From NCBI RefSeq assembly GCF_004766055.1, contig NZ_SPQR01000003.1, positions 326,780 to 390,779 of the forward strand: a stretch of 64,000 nt of DNA, written 5' to 3'. The translations under genes and the position numbers were made by a program. The notes below the pieces were generated by a model. The model made no database searches. It was not told where the DNA came from and saw only the letters and a list, made by a program, of their open reading frames with translations. Shown piece by piece: positions 18,481 to 27,557 of the stretch. This stretch comes from Desulfosporosinus sp. Sb-LF. GTDB taxonomy: Bacteria > Bacillota > Desulfitobacteriia > Desulfitobacteriales > Desulfitobacteriaceae. Within the stretch, counting starts at the first letter, position 1; the number at the start of each line of letters is the position of its first letter.

Positions 18481-19641
18481 CTAGCGTATTAAAAACTGCT
18501 GAATTCGCCGCACTGCTTCCTGCATTACGCCCTCATCTTGAACCAAAGCCACCCGTACATATCCTTCGCCATGGTCTCCAAAGGCAACCCCTGGAACCAC
18601 GATCACGCCCGCTTCGCGAGCCAAATCCGTTGCAAAAGCTACTGAGTCTTGGTTTGTTGGAACTGGCGCCCAGATGAACATAGAACCCTGAGGTATCGAC
18701 ATTTTCCAACCAGCTGAAGCACAACCCTCGATCCAGAGATCCCTTCGCCTCTGATAAGCGCTGCGATTTTCATCGATCGTGTCCTGCGCAAAGCTAAGCG
18801 CAAAGGCACCAGCCGTCAAAACTGGGCCGAATGCTCCATAATCAATATTTGATTTAAGTTGAGAGAGATTCCCTATAACATCGGCATTCCCTACTACAAA
18901 CCCTAACCGAGCCCCTGCTAGATTGTACGTTTTAGAGACGGAATGGAATTCAATGCCCACTTCTTTTGCCCCCCGTGCTTGTAAAAAGCTCACAGGTCTA
19001 TATCCATCGAACGCTAATTCGGAGTACGCTGCATCATGGCAGATGAGCACATCATACGCTTTGGCAAACTCTACAACCTCTTCAAAAAATGAGAGCGGGG
19101 CCACAGCTGCAGTGGGGTTATTCGGATAATTTAAGAACATGAGTTTCGCCTTACGGGCTGTATCCGGATCAATCTTCCGCAGATCCGGTAAGAAACCATT
19201 CTTCTCTAACAGAGGCACCGCAACTTTCACTCCCCCCGCTAGCAATAGACCCGCCGAATAAATTGGATATCCCGGATCGGGGATTAAGGCCAAATCACCA
19301 GGATCAATATAGGCTAGGAAAATATGAGCCAGCCCATCCTGGGATCCCATTAAGGGTAAGACCTCTGTTTCAGGATCCAACGATACCCCAAAACGTTCTT
19401 GATACCACCCTGCACATACCTTCCGAAAGTTCCCCGGTCCGCGAGTCAATGTATAGCCATATTGGGTCCCATCCAATACTGCTTGGCTGAGAACCCTGCG
19501 GATTTCTTCAGCTGGGGCTCGATCAGGACTTCCAATACTAAGATTTATTAAATGCGTTCCTGCTTTCTCCAAGTCCCTCTTCAAATTGTCCATCTCTGTA
19601 AAAACTGATGCTCCTAAACCTGCCAAACGTTTTGAGGGCAT
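18481..19641 (-). CDS. PLP-dependent class I/II aminotransferase (LL-diaminopimelate aminotransferase-like)
   Basis: A 386-residue fold-type I aminotransferase. The lysine that binds PLP lies in SVSKTYNLAGARLG near 235; the NYPNNPTA motif near 165 and DAAY near 205 contact the cofactor. It resembles the LL-diaminopimelate/alanine transaminase branch of clostridial genomes, so lysine synthesis or general alanine/aspartate transamination is likely; substrate is not proven. ATG 19641 is chosen because GGAGG lies ten bases upstream; an ATG at 19665 is possible. Confidence 0.88.
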   Translation of the reverse strand: MPSKRLAGLGASVFTEMDNLKRDLEKAGTHLINLSIGSPDRAPAEEIRRVLSQAVLDGTQYGYTLTRGPGNFRKVCAGWYQERFGVSLDPETEVLPLMGSQDGLAHIFLAYIDPGDLALIPDPGYPIYSAGLLLAGGVKVAVPLLEKNGFLPDLRKIDPDTARKAKLMFLNYPNNPTAAVAPLSFFEEVVEFAKAYDVLICHDAAYSELAFDGYRPVSFLQARGAKEVGIEFHSVSKTYNLAGARLGFVVGNADVIGNLSQLKSNIDYGAFGPVLTAGAFALSFAQDTIDENRSAYQRRRDLWIEGCASAGWKMSIPQGSMFIWAPVPTNQDSVAFATDLAREAGVIVVPGVAFGDHGEGYVRVALVQDEGVMQEAVRRIQQFLIR

Positions 19642-20150
19642 GATCCGCCCGCCTCCATTCTCCAATTTCTTGCTGTTTACTTAATAACTTAATTAAGCTA
19701 TTTGTACTACCTGAACGTTAATATTTCGGTTAGTGTGTCATTTAGATGTTTCTTTCCTGGTGCGTTATTTCAAGAGTATCCACTGTCACGCTTTCTTGGT
19801 CGATTGCAGATCGGCATTTTTTGGGAGTCCTGGTTCCGCACCCCTTGATCGTTAGGATGCTACTAGCACCTTACCTCTATGAGATGACAGCCTTCCACCC
19901 TTTTCTGTATAATAACATGGACAAAATCCTTGTCAATCGCCTATCTTTCGCATAACAGAGTTCAATCTTACCTCCTGTAAACTTAATGTTTAAGTATCCT
20001 TGTTCCTTTTGACAAGAAGAGCACAAGGTTCATGCCTTTGCAACGCCCCATTTGGGAACTAACTGGGGTTAAATCAAAATATGTACATATAAATACGAGA
20101 ATGGTATTATATAGAATAAACGTAGCTGAAAAGAAATGAGGCAGACTAAA
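19642..20150. other. 509-bp divergent spacer
   Basis: Separates the aminotransferase (minus) from DUF3307 (plus) and must hold both promoters. A 69-codon plus frame at 19746-19955 has no ribosome binding site and looks fortuitous. No operator or riboswitch is recognised. Confidence 0.55.
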
Positions 20151-20498
20151 ATGAGTCCCTTTGATTTCTTATTAGTAGCCCATCTCCTTGGAGATTTCCC
20201 CCTGCAAACTAGTTGGATGGCGATGAACAAAGCGAACAAGTGGCTACCTCTTTTAACCCATTCTATTTTGTATACCGGAACAATAGGAATAATTTCATTC
20301 GTGGGTTTTGGTGGTTTCGCCGCATGGCAGCTTTTTATTATTTTTCTTGGTCATGTTCTCCTTGACCGCCGTACGTCCGTGGCCTGGTGGGTACAGCATA
20401 TCATGCATACTGATCTCTCTAAAAACCAATGGCTAGGAATAATGGTCGATCAAGTTTTCCATGTGACCATCTTAGCTTTAATTTTGCAGGTAAAGTAA
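20151..20498 (+). CDS. DUF3307 membrane protein
   Basis: A 115-residue protein with three to four hydrophobic segments and the DUF3307 hallmark AHLLGDFPLQT near the N-terminus followed by NKANKW and LTHSI. Family function is unknown. ATG 20151 has GAGG about ten bases upstream; an ATG at 20136 is possible. It lies 19 bases before the HD-GYP gene, so the two are likely co-transcribed. Confidence 0.8.
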   Translation: MSPFDFLLVAHLLGDFPLQTSWMAMNKANKWLPLLTHSILYTGTIGIISFVGFGGFAAWQLFIIFLGHVLLDRRTSVAWWVQHIMHTDLSKNQWLGIMVDQVFHVTILALILQVK

Positions 20499-20517
20499 AG
20501 GAGAGTGAAACTACACC

Positions 20518-21654
20518 ATGCACGAACTCCAGAACATAACGCCTAAGCTAAAAGAGGAACTTGCTCCTGAGCAGATGTTACGCATCATTTTTCATTACGT
20601 TTCCTTAATAGCATCGGAAAAGGATCTCGACCGACTTCTGCTACATATGGCGGATATGGGACGGGATCTAATTTTGGCGGATCGTTGTTCCTTATGGCTC
20701 TTTGACAAGGATAACCACCAGCTCTGGACCAGAGTTGCCCATGGGGTCAAAGCTTTAACCATGCCAGCTGATACAGGATTAGCTGGCTATGCCATGATGA
20801 AAAACGAAGCCATTTTCATTGAAGATGCCTATCGGGATCCACGATTTAATCCGGAAATAGATCTGAAAACTGGCTACCACACACAGTCAGTTCTGGTGAT
20901 TCCGATCCTCAATCAAAATGGCGAGATCATGGGGGTGTATCAGGCGATTAATAAATTAACCCCAGATGGTGTCTTCAAACTTCAAGATATGAATCTTTTA
21001 TCCCTTGCCGCTTCTTATAGTGGCAAAGCCTTAGAGTCTGCCTTACTTGATCAAGAGATTGAGCAAACTCAGAAGGAAATCATCTTTACAATGGGTGAGA
21101 TTGGGGAAAGTCGTTCTAAAGAAACAGGCAACCATGTGAAACGAGTAGCAGAATACTCGAAAGTCCTCGCTCTTAATTATGGATTAAGTCCAAAAGAATC
21201 AGAGCTTATCAAAGTAGCCTCCCCTATGCATGATATTGGCAAAGTAGCCATTCCCGATGACATCTTAAAGAAACCTGGAAAGCTTTCCGATGAGGAATTC
21301 AGTATGATGCAGGCACACTCCGAAATTGGTTATGGACTCCTCAAAGAATCCAATCGCCAAATTCTTCGCTCTGCAGCAATTATTGCTCACCAACACCATG
21401 AAAAATGGAATGGTACAGGGTATCCCCAAGGCCTAAAAGGGGAAGCGATTCATATCTACGGACGAATAACCGCCATAGCCGACGTGTTTGACGCCTTAGT
21501 CAGTGATCGTTGTTATAAAAAAGCCTGGGAACTCGATCGAGTGATTAACCTCTTTAAAGAGGAACGGGGTATCCAATTCGATCCTAAACTTGTCGAGGTT
21601 TTCCTGGACTGTTTGGATGAAATTCTGGCTTTGAAAGAGGAATATGCGGATTGA
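20518..21654 (+). CDS. GAF and HD-GYP domain cyclic-di-GMP phosphodiesterase
   Basis: A 378-residue cytoplasmic signalling enzyme: GAF sensor domain (about 35-185) followed by an HD-GYP domain (about 190-360). The metal-binding HD pair is in MHDIGK, and the HHEKWNGTGYP motif is the HD-GYP signature with Asn where Asp is commoner. ADVFDAL and the C-terminal helix are present, so it is probably active on cyclic di-GMP or a related dinucleotide. It may oppose the GGDEF cyclase at 47.6-48.8 kb. AAAGGAGAG precedes the start. Confidence 0.92.
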   Translation: MHELQNITPKLKEELAPEQMLRIIFHYVSLIASEKDLDRLLLHMADMGRDLILADRCSLWLFDKDNHQLWTRVAHGVKALTMPADTGLAGYAMMKNEAIFIEDAYRDPRFNPEIDLKTGYHTQSVLVIPILNQNGEIMGVYQAINKLTPDGVFKLQDMNLLSLAASYSGKALESALLDQEIEQTQKEIIFTMGEIGESRSKETGNHVKRVAEYSKVLALNYGLSPKESELIKVASPMHDIGKVAIPDDILKKPGKLSDEEFSMMQAHSEIGYGLLKESNRQILRSAAIIAHQHHEKWNGTGYPQGLKGEAIHIYGRITAIADVFDALVSDRCYKKAWELDRVINLFKEERGIQFDPKLVEVFLDCLDEILALKEEYAD

Positions 21655-21666
21655 GGGTTGTTGAGA

Positions 21667-21708
21667 AATAAAGGTCCTGTCAGGGTTATCCCTGACAGGA
21701 CCTTTATT
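21667..21708. terminator. Bidirectional terminator
   Basis: Perfect 19-bp stem AATAAAGGTCCTGTCAGGG with a short loop, A-rich before and T-rich after. It serves the converging HD-GYP and CHASE2 cyclase genes and overlaps the stop codon of the latter. Confidence 0.85.
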
Positions 21709-23497
21709 AAGTGTCTTCAAGCTCACCCTCTACTTGGTAAATTTCAACCAATTGTTCTTTTCCCTTAACTTTAATGGCGTCTAGCGCAGTTACCTTGAAA
21801 GATCCTTTTATTCGCTCATACGTTTCTTTACTGATTAAAATCTGCCCTGGCTTAGCATTAGATTCCAACCTAGCGGCTAGATTCACGGTATCCCCAATGG
21901 CAGTATAATCCAAGCGTTCATGGGAACCGATATTTCCCACGACTGCTGGTCCGGAATTGAGACCAATACCGAAACTTACCGAACGACCGTAACGTGCCAG
22001 GAGATCCTCGACCAGTTTGCCAGACTCCCTCTGCATTTGTAAGGCGGCACGAACCGCTCTTACAGGGTGGTCGTTTTGCTCAATCGGTGCACCAAAAATG
22101 GACATAACTCCATCTCCAATAAACTTGTCGATCGTTCCTTCATAGGCAAACACTGCACGAGAGCAAAGGTCCAAATATTCATTAAGAATATTAATAATAT
22201 CCTCTGGTTCCATCTTTTCCGAAAGGGGGGTAAACCCGCGGATATCGACAAACATCAGCGTGATATCTTTACGGACACCGCCCACTTTAATTTCTTCCTT
22301 CGAGGACAAGATTTCTTGAACCACGGCTTTAGATACATAACGACCGAAGATCCCTGTCACTCGGCCACGTTCCTTTCGTTCTTTAAGGTATTGAGATACG
22401 ACTGAAAAAATATATAAGGCAATAATAGTGAGAACAGGATATATGTAAGGAAGTAAACTATTCGACACCTTAAAAACGACGGCTTCGGCCACGGTATAAA
22501 TCACCAGAAAAGCCACCATAATCAAGATCGACCATTTAGCACGCACGCGCTCCATGATGAGATAGGCTAATAACCCAAGAACAAGAATGATTAATAAGCC
22601 CACAGGTTGAGAAGCCCTTTGATAAAACTTCCCATCGAGCAGACTCTGGATAATATTAGCGTGAATCGCGACCCCATACATTTTTAACACCTTACTCGCA
22701 GGTGTATAGTACATATCGTCTAATCCGAGGGCATAGGGTCCAATCAGTACCACAGAACCGGTGAAATGTGCTGGGTTTATTTCCCCATTAAGCACTTTTT
22801 CAATCGAAATAGTCTCAATACTTTTATCCAATGGTTTTGTGGCATAGGAAAAGCAAACCTCATTTTGTGATCCAGTTGAGAGGAGAGTGTTACCCCTCAG
22901 CCAACGGTTATCTTCAGTCCAAACCAACTTACGATTCTCTGGCAATAGTAAATTTGCCAATTGCACACTAATTGCTGGGACTCGGTTTTCTTTGTCCGAA
23001 ATCCCCAGCATGACTTTACGGACAACCCGATCGTCATCTGGAATAACGTTGATATGCCCTATCCGTTTAGGATCTATCGGAATCACAGGTTTTCCCATGC
23101 GTTCGATAACCGCTTGATCGTTTACTTTTCTCGTCTGAAAATCAAAGTAAACTGGGAGGTAAAAATTTGGATATTTGGCAACCACGTCTGCCAAGGCCTT
23201 ATCTTCGGCCGGATTCTGACTCTTATCACTGTAATAGATATCAGGCCAAACTGCTAGAGCCCCATTGGCCAAGAGTTTGTCCGATAATTCCGCGACAATG
23301 TTGCGTGGCCAAGGCCACTTGCCGATTTTAGCAAGGCTTTCATCATCAATCGCCAAGATCTTTATCCTTGAATCGACCACTCTGGGTTCGTTCGTAACAC
23401 GATCCGTCATGCTTCGTTCCGCATTATAGAGAACTTCGTTATAGTACATAGAAGCGATTACCAGGATAATAACGATCACGGCATAAATCCTTTTCAA
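21707..23497 (-). CDS. CHASE2-domain class III adenylate cyclase
   Basis: A 596-residue membrane protein: N-terminal transmembrane segment, extracellular CHASE2 sensor (about 30-300), a cluster of three hydrophobic segments (about 305-375), and a cyclase catalytic domain (about 400-590). Both metal aspartates (FVDIRGF and IGDGVMSIFG), the adenine-selecting Lys (DKFIGD) and Asp (LDYTAIGD), and the Asn/Arg transition-state pair (NLAARLES) are present, so cAMP is the expected product. TTG start with AGGGGTG upstream. The ligand sensed is unknown. Confidence 0.93.
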   Translation of the reverse strand: MKRIYAVIVIILVIASMYYNEVLYNAERSMTDRVTNEPRVVDSRIKILAIDDESLAKIGKWPWPRNIVAELSDKLLANGALAVWPDIYYSDKSQNPAEDKALADVVAKYPNFYLPVYFDFQTRKVNDQAVIERMGKPVIPIDPKRIGHINVIPDDDRVVRKVMLGISDKENRVPAISVQLANLLLPENRKLVWTEDNRWLRGNTLLSTGSQNEVCFSYATKPLDKSIETISIEKVLNGEINPAHFTGSVVLIGPYALGLDDMYYTPASKVLKMYGVAIHANIIQSLLDGKFYQRASQPVGLLIILVLGLLAYLIMERVRAKWSILIMVAFLVIYTVAEAVVFKVSNSLLPYIYPVLTIIALYIFSVVSQYLKERKERGRVTGIFGRYVSKAVVQEILSSKEEIKVGGVRKDITLMFVDIRGFTPLSEKMEPEDIINILNEYLDLCSRAVFAYEGTIDKFIGDGVMSIFGAPIEQNDHPVRAVRAALQMQRESGKLVEDLLARYGRSVSFGIGLNSGPAVVGNIGSHERLDYTAIGDTVNLAARLESNAKPGQILISKETYERIKGSFKVTALDAIKVKGKEQLVEIYQVEGELEDT

Positions 23498-23551
23498 TAC
23501 TCAACACACCCCTATCCTCCACAGTGGCTAACCCTTCTTTCGTGTCAAATC

Positions 23552-25765
23552 CTAAGGTTGCCATTCCAGTAGTCGAATGGAGTTATTAAGCTGATCTACT
23601 ATTAAAAGGTTGCCCTCCTTATTAAGCTTGACAGCAAAAGGGTCATCAAACTGGACTTGTTCCGGGAACCCGTTTTGCTTGCCATGCACACCATTACCCG
23701 CTAACGTCTTGACCTCTCCTGCTTTGCTGATTTGTCTTAGACGATGGTTGTAAGTATCAGCCACATACACGGTTCCATCAGAGGAAACGGCGATACCACT
23801 CGGAAAGTTAAATTTGGCGGTCACCCCAGGACCATCCTGGAAACCTCCTTTGAAATAAGTAGTGTCTACTATCGGAGTTGTCCCAGATCCGGCAAGGGTC
23901 GTTACTTCACCCTGCGAGGAAACCATCCGAATCCTTTGGTTCCCTGTATCTGCCACATACAAGTAGCCATTTGGTCCTAAAGCGAGACCAGAAGGTTCGT
24001 TAAATTGTGCCTTTTCCCCAAGTCCGTCCGCATACCCACCAAAGAGCCAATTCTGTCTTGTTACATATCCACCGCCTGCTAAAACACTCCAAGTTCCATT
24101 TTTATCAACTCGCAAGATTCGATGATTCAGGGTCTCCGTGACATAGATTTCTCCCTCGTTCCCCACGACAAGATCGGATGGGGAATTTAACCCCTTTACC
24201 AACGTTTTAACAAGACCAGACTTATCAATCATTCGAATTGCACCATTAGCAGAATCGGCCACAAAAATTGTTCCGTCCTGATCCACGACTAGACCCTTTG
24301 GTTGATTAAACATCGCCTGCGATGCTGGGCCGTCGAGAAAACCTCCTACAGGCATACCATAATCATCTTTACCAGTGGCAACACCCGCTACGGTTAAGAC
24401 ACTCCCACCTGATATAGCACGAATTCTGTGATTTTGGGTATCAGAAACATACACCGTTCCATCGTTTCCTCGCGCAATTCCTGAAGGCATCGCAAATTCA
24501 GCCACCTGGTTTTGACCGTCAATATAGCCGAGGTTGCCCGAACCAGCAAAGGTCTGCACCAGCGGCTTGTTAGCGATAGATTGTCCATAGTTCAAAATGT
24601 AGCTAACGGAGGTAATCGTTTTATCTGAGATAACACTTGACCCGCCTAGGGCTGTAACAGTCGTGCCATTATCAATTCCCTTTTGGTTGCGATTCCAGTA
24701 TCTCATAAGCAGATCGATCGTTTCCTGCGGCATGGAGTCATTAACCAAAACAAGAGGAGCCTGTTCTTGGGCAGCTAGTACCGCGCCTGTAAGTGCATCC
24801 GGGAAATTTTCTCCAGATGCTAAATAAATATGCGAAATAGGAAGCCCTCGTCCATCGTTTTGCCATGATGAGTCAAAATTAGTTTCAAGGTCATTGATTT
24901 TCTCCATAGTGCCATAGCGGTTATCCCCACTCGTACGGTTTACGCCGTCCAGGGCAATCCGTTTAACTTGAGATTGAAGCTGGTTCAGACTCTCCTCCGA
25001 TATAACGGCCGTTCCACCAATCACGTGAAATGATTGCTTTAAAGCATCGGTATTGTCAGGTATTGAATTGAAATAGTTAATGATAGAATCCGGTATAGGG
25101 CCCTTGGAAGGCAATAAAATCAAAGGTATTCCGCCAATAGTCGCCGGAATAGTCTGACCGTTCGTCTTAAGATAATTGGACTTTTCGACGCTGATGTACC
25201 CTGTTGTCGCTGCGAGCACTGAAGCTGATAAGGCATCCGGGAAATTGTCGCCCTGAACAAGATAAAATTCAGACCCGCTATGCTTAAGTTCCTTGGCAAT
25301 AGCCAAAGCTGTCTCATAGCGATCATTCCCGGCGATTCTATGGATGTTTTCTGTATTAAAGCCTAAGTTTGCCAAAGCGGTGACAAAACTATCGGGAACA
25401 GCGACCGAACCCCCTAGAATGTAAATATTGCCTTTTTTATTGAGATGCTCGTTTATGTATGTTAAAGCTTCCAGGCTTAATTCTGGCGTACTATCTAATA
25501 AGAGAAGAGGACCTTTTTTTTGATGAGCTAAAGGTACACCAGCTAAAGCATCTGGAAAATTATTGCCGGTGGTGAGAACAACATTGTCAACCATTCCAGG
25601 GAACTTTGAAGCGATTTGCACCATAGTTTGAAAGCGGCTGTTGCCGGATAACCGTTCGATATGATCAGATGGTTGGCTCGCTGTGACTAGACTGGGTTGT
25701 ACGCCCCAAGAAACAAAGATACTGACCAACAGACTCAAAGCCTTAATATAAGAGCGCCTCTTCAC
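23552..25765 (-). CDS. Exported protein with CW_binding_2 repeats and NHL beta-propeller
   Basis: 737 residues from a GTG at 25765 that has GGAGGG eight bases upstream; a longer frame to 25831 exists but lacks such a site. A Sec signal peptide (KRRSYIKALSLLVSIFV...) is followed by three putative cell-wall-binding type 2 repeats (about 30-330, each with NFPDAL and GG-sxxV motifs), then five to six NHL repeats (about 370-735, recurring VYVADTxNHRIR). It is probably anchored to the wall, with the propeller binding a ligand or protein. This pairing is seen in clostridial surface proteins, but the function is unknown. Presumably monocistronic. Confidence 0.88.
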   Translation of the reverse strand: MKRRSYIKALSLLVSIFVSWGVQPSLVTASQPSDHIERLSGNSRFQTMVQIASKFPGMVDNVVLTTGNNFPDALAGVPLAHQKKGPLLLLDSTPELSLEALTYINEHLNKKGNIYILGGSVAVPDSFVTALANLGFNTENIHRIAGNDRYETALAIAKELKHSGSEFYLVQGDNFPDALSASVLAATTGYISVEKSNYLKTNGQTIPATIGGIPLILLPSKGPIPDSIINYFNSIPDNTDALKQSFHVIGGTAVISEESLNQLQSQVKRIALDGVNRTSGDNRYGTMEKINDLETNFDSSWQNDGRGLPISHIYLASGENFPDALTGAVLAAQEQAPLVLVNDSMPQETIDLLMRYWNRNQKGIDNGTTVTALGGSSVISDKTITSVSYILNYGQSIANKPLVQTFAGSGNLGYIDGQNQVAEFAMPSGIARGNDGTVYVSDTQNHRIRAISGGSVLTVAGVATGKDDYGMPVGGFLDGPASQAMFNQPKGLVVDQDGTIFVADSANGAIRMIDKSGLVKTLVKGLNSPSDLVVGNEGEIYVTETLNHRILRVDKNGTWSVLAGGGYVTRQNWLFGGYADGLGEKAQFNEPSGLALGPNGYLYVADTGNQRIRMVSSQGEVTTLAGSGTTPIVDTTYFKGGFQDGPGVTAKFNFPSGIAVSSDGTVYVADTYNHRLRQISKAGEVKTLAGNGVHGKQNGFPEQVQFDDPFAVKLNKEGNLLIVDQLNNSIRLLEWQP

Positions 25766-26068
25766 TAGAATATCCCTCCAAATATATGTTTTAACTAGGA
25801 TATTCTCTATAAAACTGTAAATTCCTTTCAAACAATTTCATAAAAGTTAAACTTTTGCAAAAATAAAGAACTAAACCGAATTTTAATAAAATTGTTATTT
25901 TATGAGTTTGAATCCATTAAAAACCCTATTCCTTATTATCCTACAGACAAGGCTTGATATAAAAATACTTCATTAGAATTCATAAAAATATATGTATAAT
26001 TCCATAGACAGACCCCTATAAATAACCAAACACCAAAACGTTACATTTAGTCAGTCGTATATAAAAAA
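25766..26068. other. AT-rich spacer
   Basis: About 300 bases of very AT-rich DNA between the surface protein gene and the transposase remnant. No gene or clear site; the surface protein promoter must lie at the left end. Confidence 0.5.
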
Positions 26069-26864
26069 ATGAAGTCATATCACAAAATCATGATTGCTGC
26101 TAAAACGTCTCTAAAATTCGTGCAGAAGACCTTGAATGAAGTGCGTCACACGATGGTGTCGCGACCTTACTATAGTTCTAAGTACAAACTATACTATCAT
26201 TCCAGCACTATTGAGTGGAGCTATACAGAGAGCAAAAAACGAAGCGGTGAAGTGGTTACTGGTGAACGTAGGATGTACCTTCTTCTCTTCTATAATGACC
26301 AAAAGGCTACTGATGACAAAATCGAATTCAATGACTTGCTTGACACTCTGGAAATGGAGCTAATGTCTAAAAAAAGAAATCCACATCATGAAAGGCTTTA
26401 TTCCAAATACTATGAAATCAAGGAAACTCCCGTTCGTGGAATTACCTTGATCCACAAGCAGGAGGCAATCGAAACGGTGAAGAAAAATTTCGGTTACTTT
26501 ACCTTGGTTTCGAATGCCGTTAAGAATCCATTAGATGCACTGGAATCTACCGTTCGAAAGATGTGATTGAGAAAGCTTTTGGCAATCTAAAGGAACGTTT
26601 GAACATGCGACGCACATCGGTATCTTCGTCTGAAAATCTTGAAGGTAAGCTTTTCGTGCAATTCATTGCCTTGATCTACCTTTCATATATCAAGAAAGTG
26701 ATGTCTGAAAAAGATTTGCAAAAAAAATACACGACCTAGAGCTGTTGGATGATCTGGATGTCATAGAACGTTATGAGCAATCTGGGAAAAGACATCGACT
26801 AGGCGAAATGACAAAGAAGCAAACCGAACTTTATACTGCCCTTGGCGTGAACCCACCTTCATAG
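26069..26864 (+). pseudogene. Truncated, frameshifted IS4/IS1634-type transposase remnant
   Basis: Only the C-terminal part of a DDE transposase survives. Frame one runs to 26566; a shift near 26546 then brings in YRSKDVIEKAFGNLKERL, the conserved region around the catalytic Glu, and continues KLFVQFIALIYLSYIK. A second shift at a run of A residues near 26720 is needed to continue to a natural end at the TAG 26862-26864. The N-terminal half and terminal inverted repeats are missing. Not mobile now. Confidence 0.85.
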
Positions 26865-26893
26865 GTATAAAAACTCGGGAATTCAGGTTATAT

Positions 26894-26944
26894 ATTTACG
26901 TCCTCAAAGGCCACCCTGTAGGGGTGACCTTTGAGGACGTAAAT
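26894..26944. repeat. 51-bp inverted repeat beside the transposase remnant
   Basis: ATTTACGTCCTCAAAGG(c)CACCC with a short loop and its near-perfect complement. It may be a terminator or the end of a small mobile repeat; it is 30 bases past the transposase stop. Confidence 0.6.
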
Positions 26945-26971
26945 ACATAAACCCACCCAACCATTGCAGGT

Positions 26972-27497
26972 TCAATCATCAATCTTGTTCCCAAATTCAT
27001 CATAGTAAGGTTCCTTTTGAAAATCTTCCATTGGCAAATGTGCCAATAAAATAACTGCCATCAGAAAACGTGTAAGTTCCTTTACCGTTAAGTTTTCCAT
27101 TTTTCCAACTACCATTGTAAGATGCTCCGGAGGACCATATGTAAAGACCAGTTCCATTTTCTAGGTTGTTGGTCCAATTGCCAACGTAAGTATCATATGT
27201 ATCTTCATCTCCTAGGAACCAAATAGCAGTTCCTTGACCATTTCTTTTATCACCTTTCCAATTTCCTTTATATACATCTCCATTAGAATAAGTTAGTGTT
27301 CCATACTCGGTTCTAGTTCCTTTAACCCAATTCCCTTCATAATTATCGCCATTAGGCCAATTGTAAGTTCCTGAGCCATGCATGCTACCACTCTTCCAAT
27401 ATCCATCATAACCTCTTCCATCTTCATCGCCTACCCAACTACCTACCCACCATGAAGTTTCCTTTTCTTTGCGAGTGCAATAGTGGGTGAATACCAA
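26972..27497 (-). pseudogene. MORN-repeat protein gene, frameshifted near the 3' end
   Basis: The frame 27497-27000 encodes about six MORN repeats (e.g. YEGNWVKG, YKGNWKGDKRNGQGT, YNGSWKNGKLNGKGT), typical of proteins that bind lipids or act as toxin-antitoxin-like effectors or scaffolds. It stops early at GTLL. Removing one base near 27003-27010 restores a natural C-terminus (YYDEFGNKIDD) ending at 26972. The 5' end also lacks a convincing start: only a TTG with no good ribosome binding site and a stop just upstream. The gene therefore looks damaged at both ends, in the same accessory patch as the transposase remnant. Confidence 0.7.
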
Positions 27498-27557
27498 AGT
27501 AACTACATATCATGCTGGAATCCGTAACCGCTAATTAAAACTAAAAAAGTGTCGTGG

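Noticed and set aside
19746..19955. 69-codon plus-strand reading frame in the divergent spacer
   Set aside because: No ribosome binding site, poor amino-acid character, would leave no room for promoters.
26894..26944. CRISPR-like repeat
   Set aside because: It is a single inverted repeat with no spaced direct copies; no CRISPR array or cas gene was found anywhere in the window.
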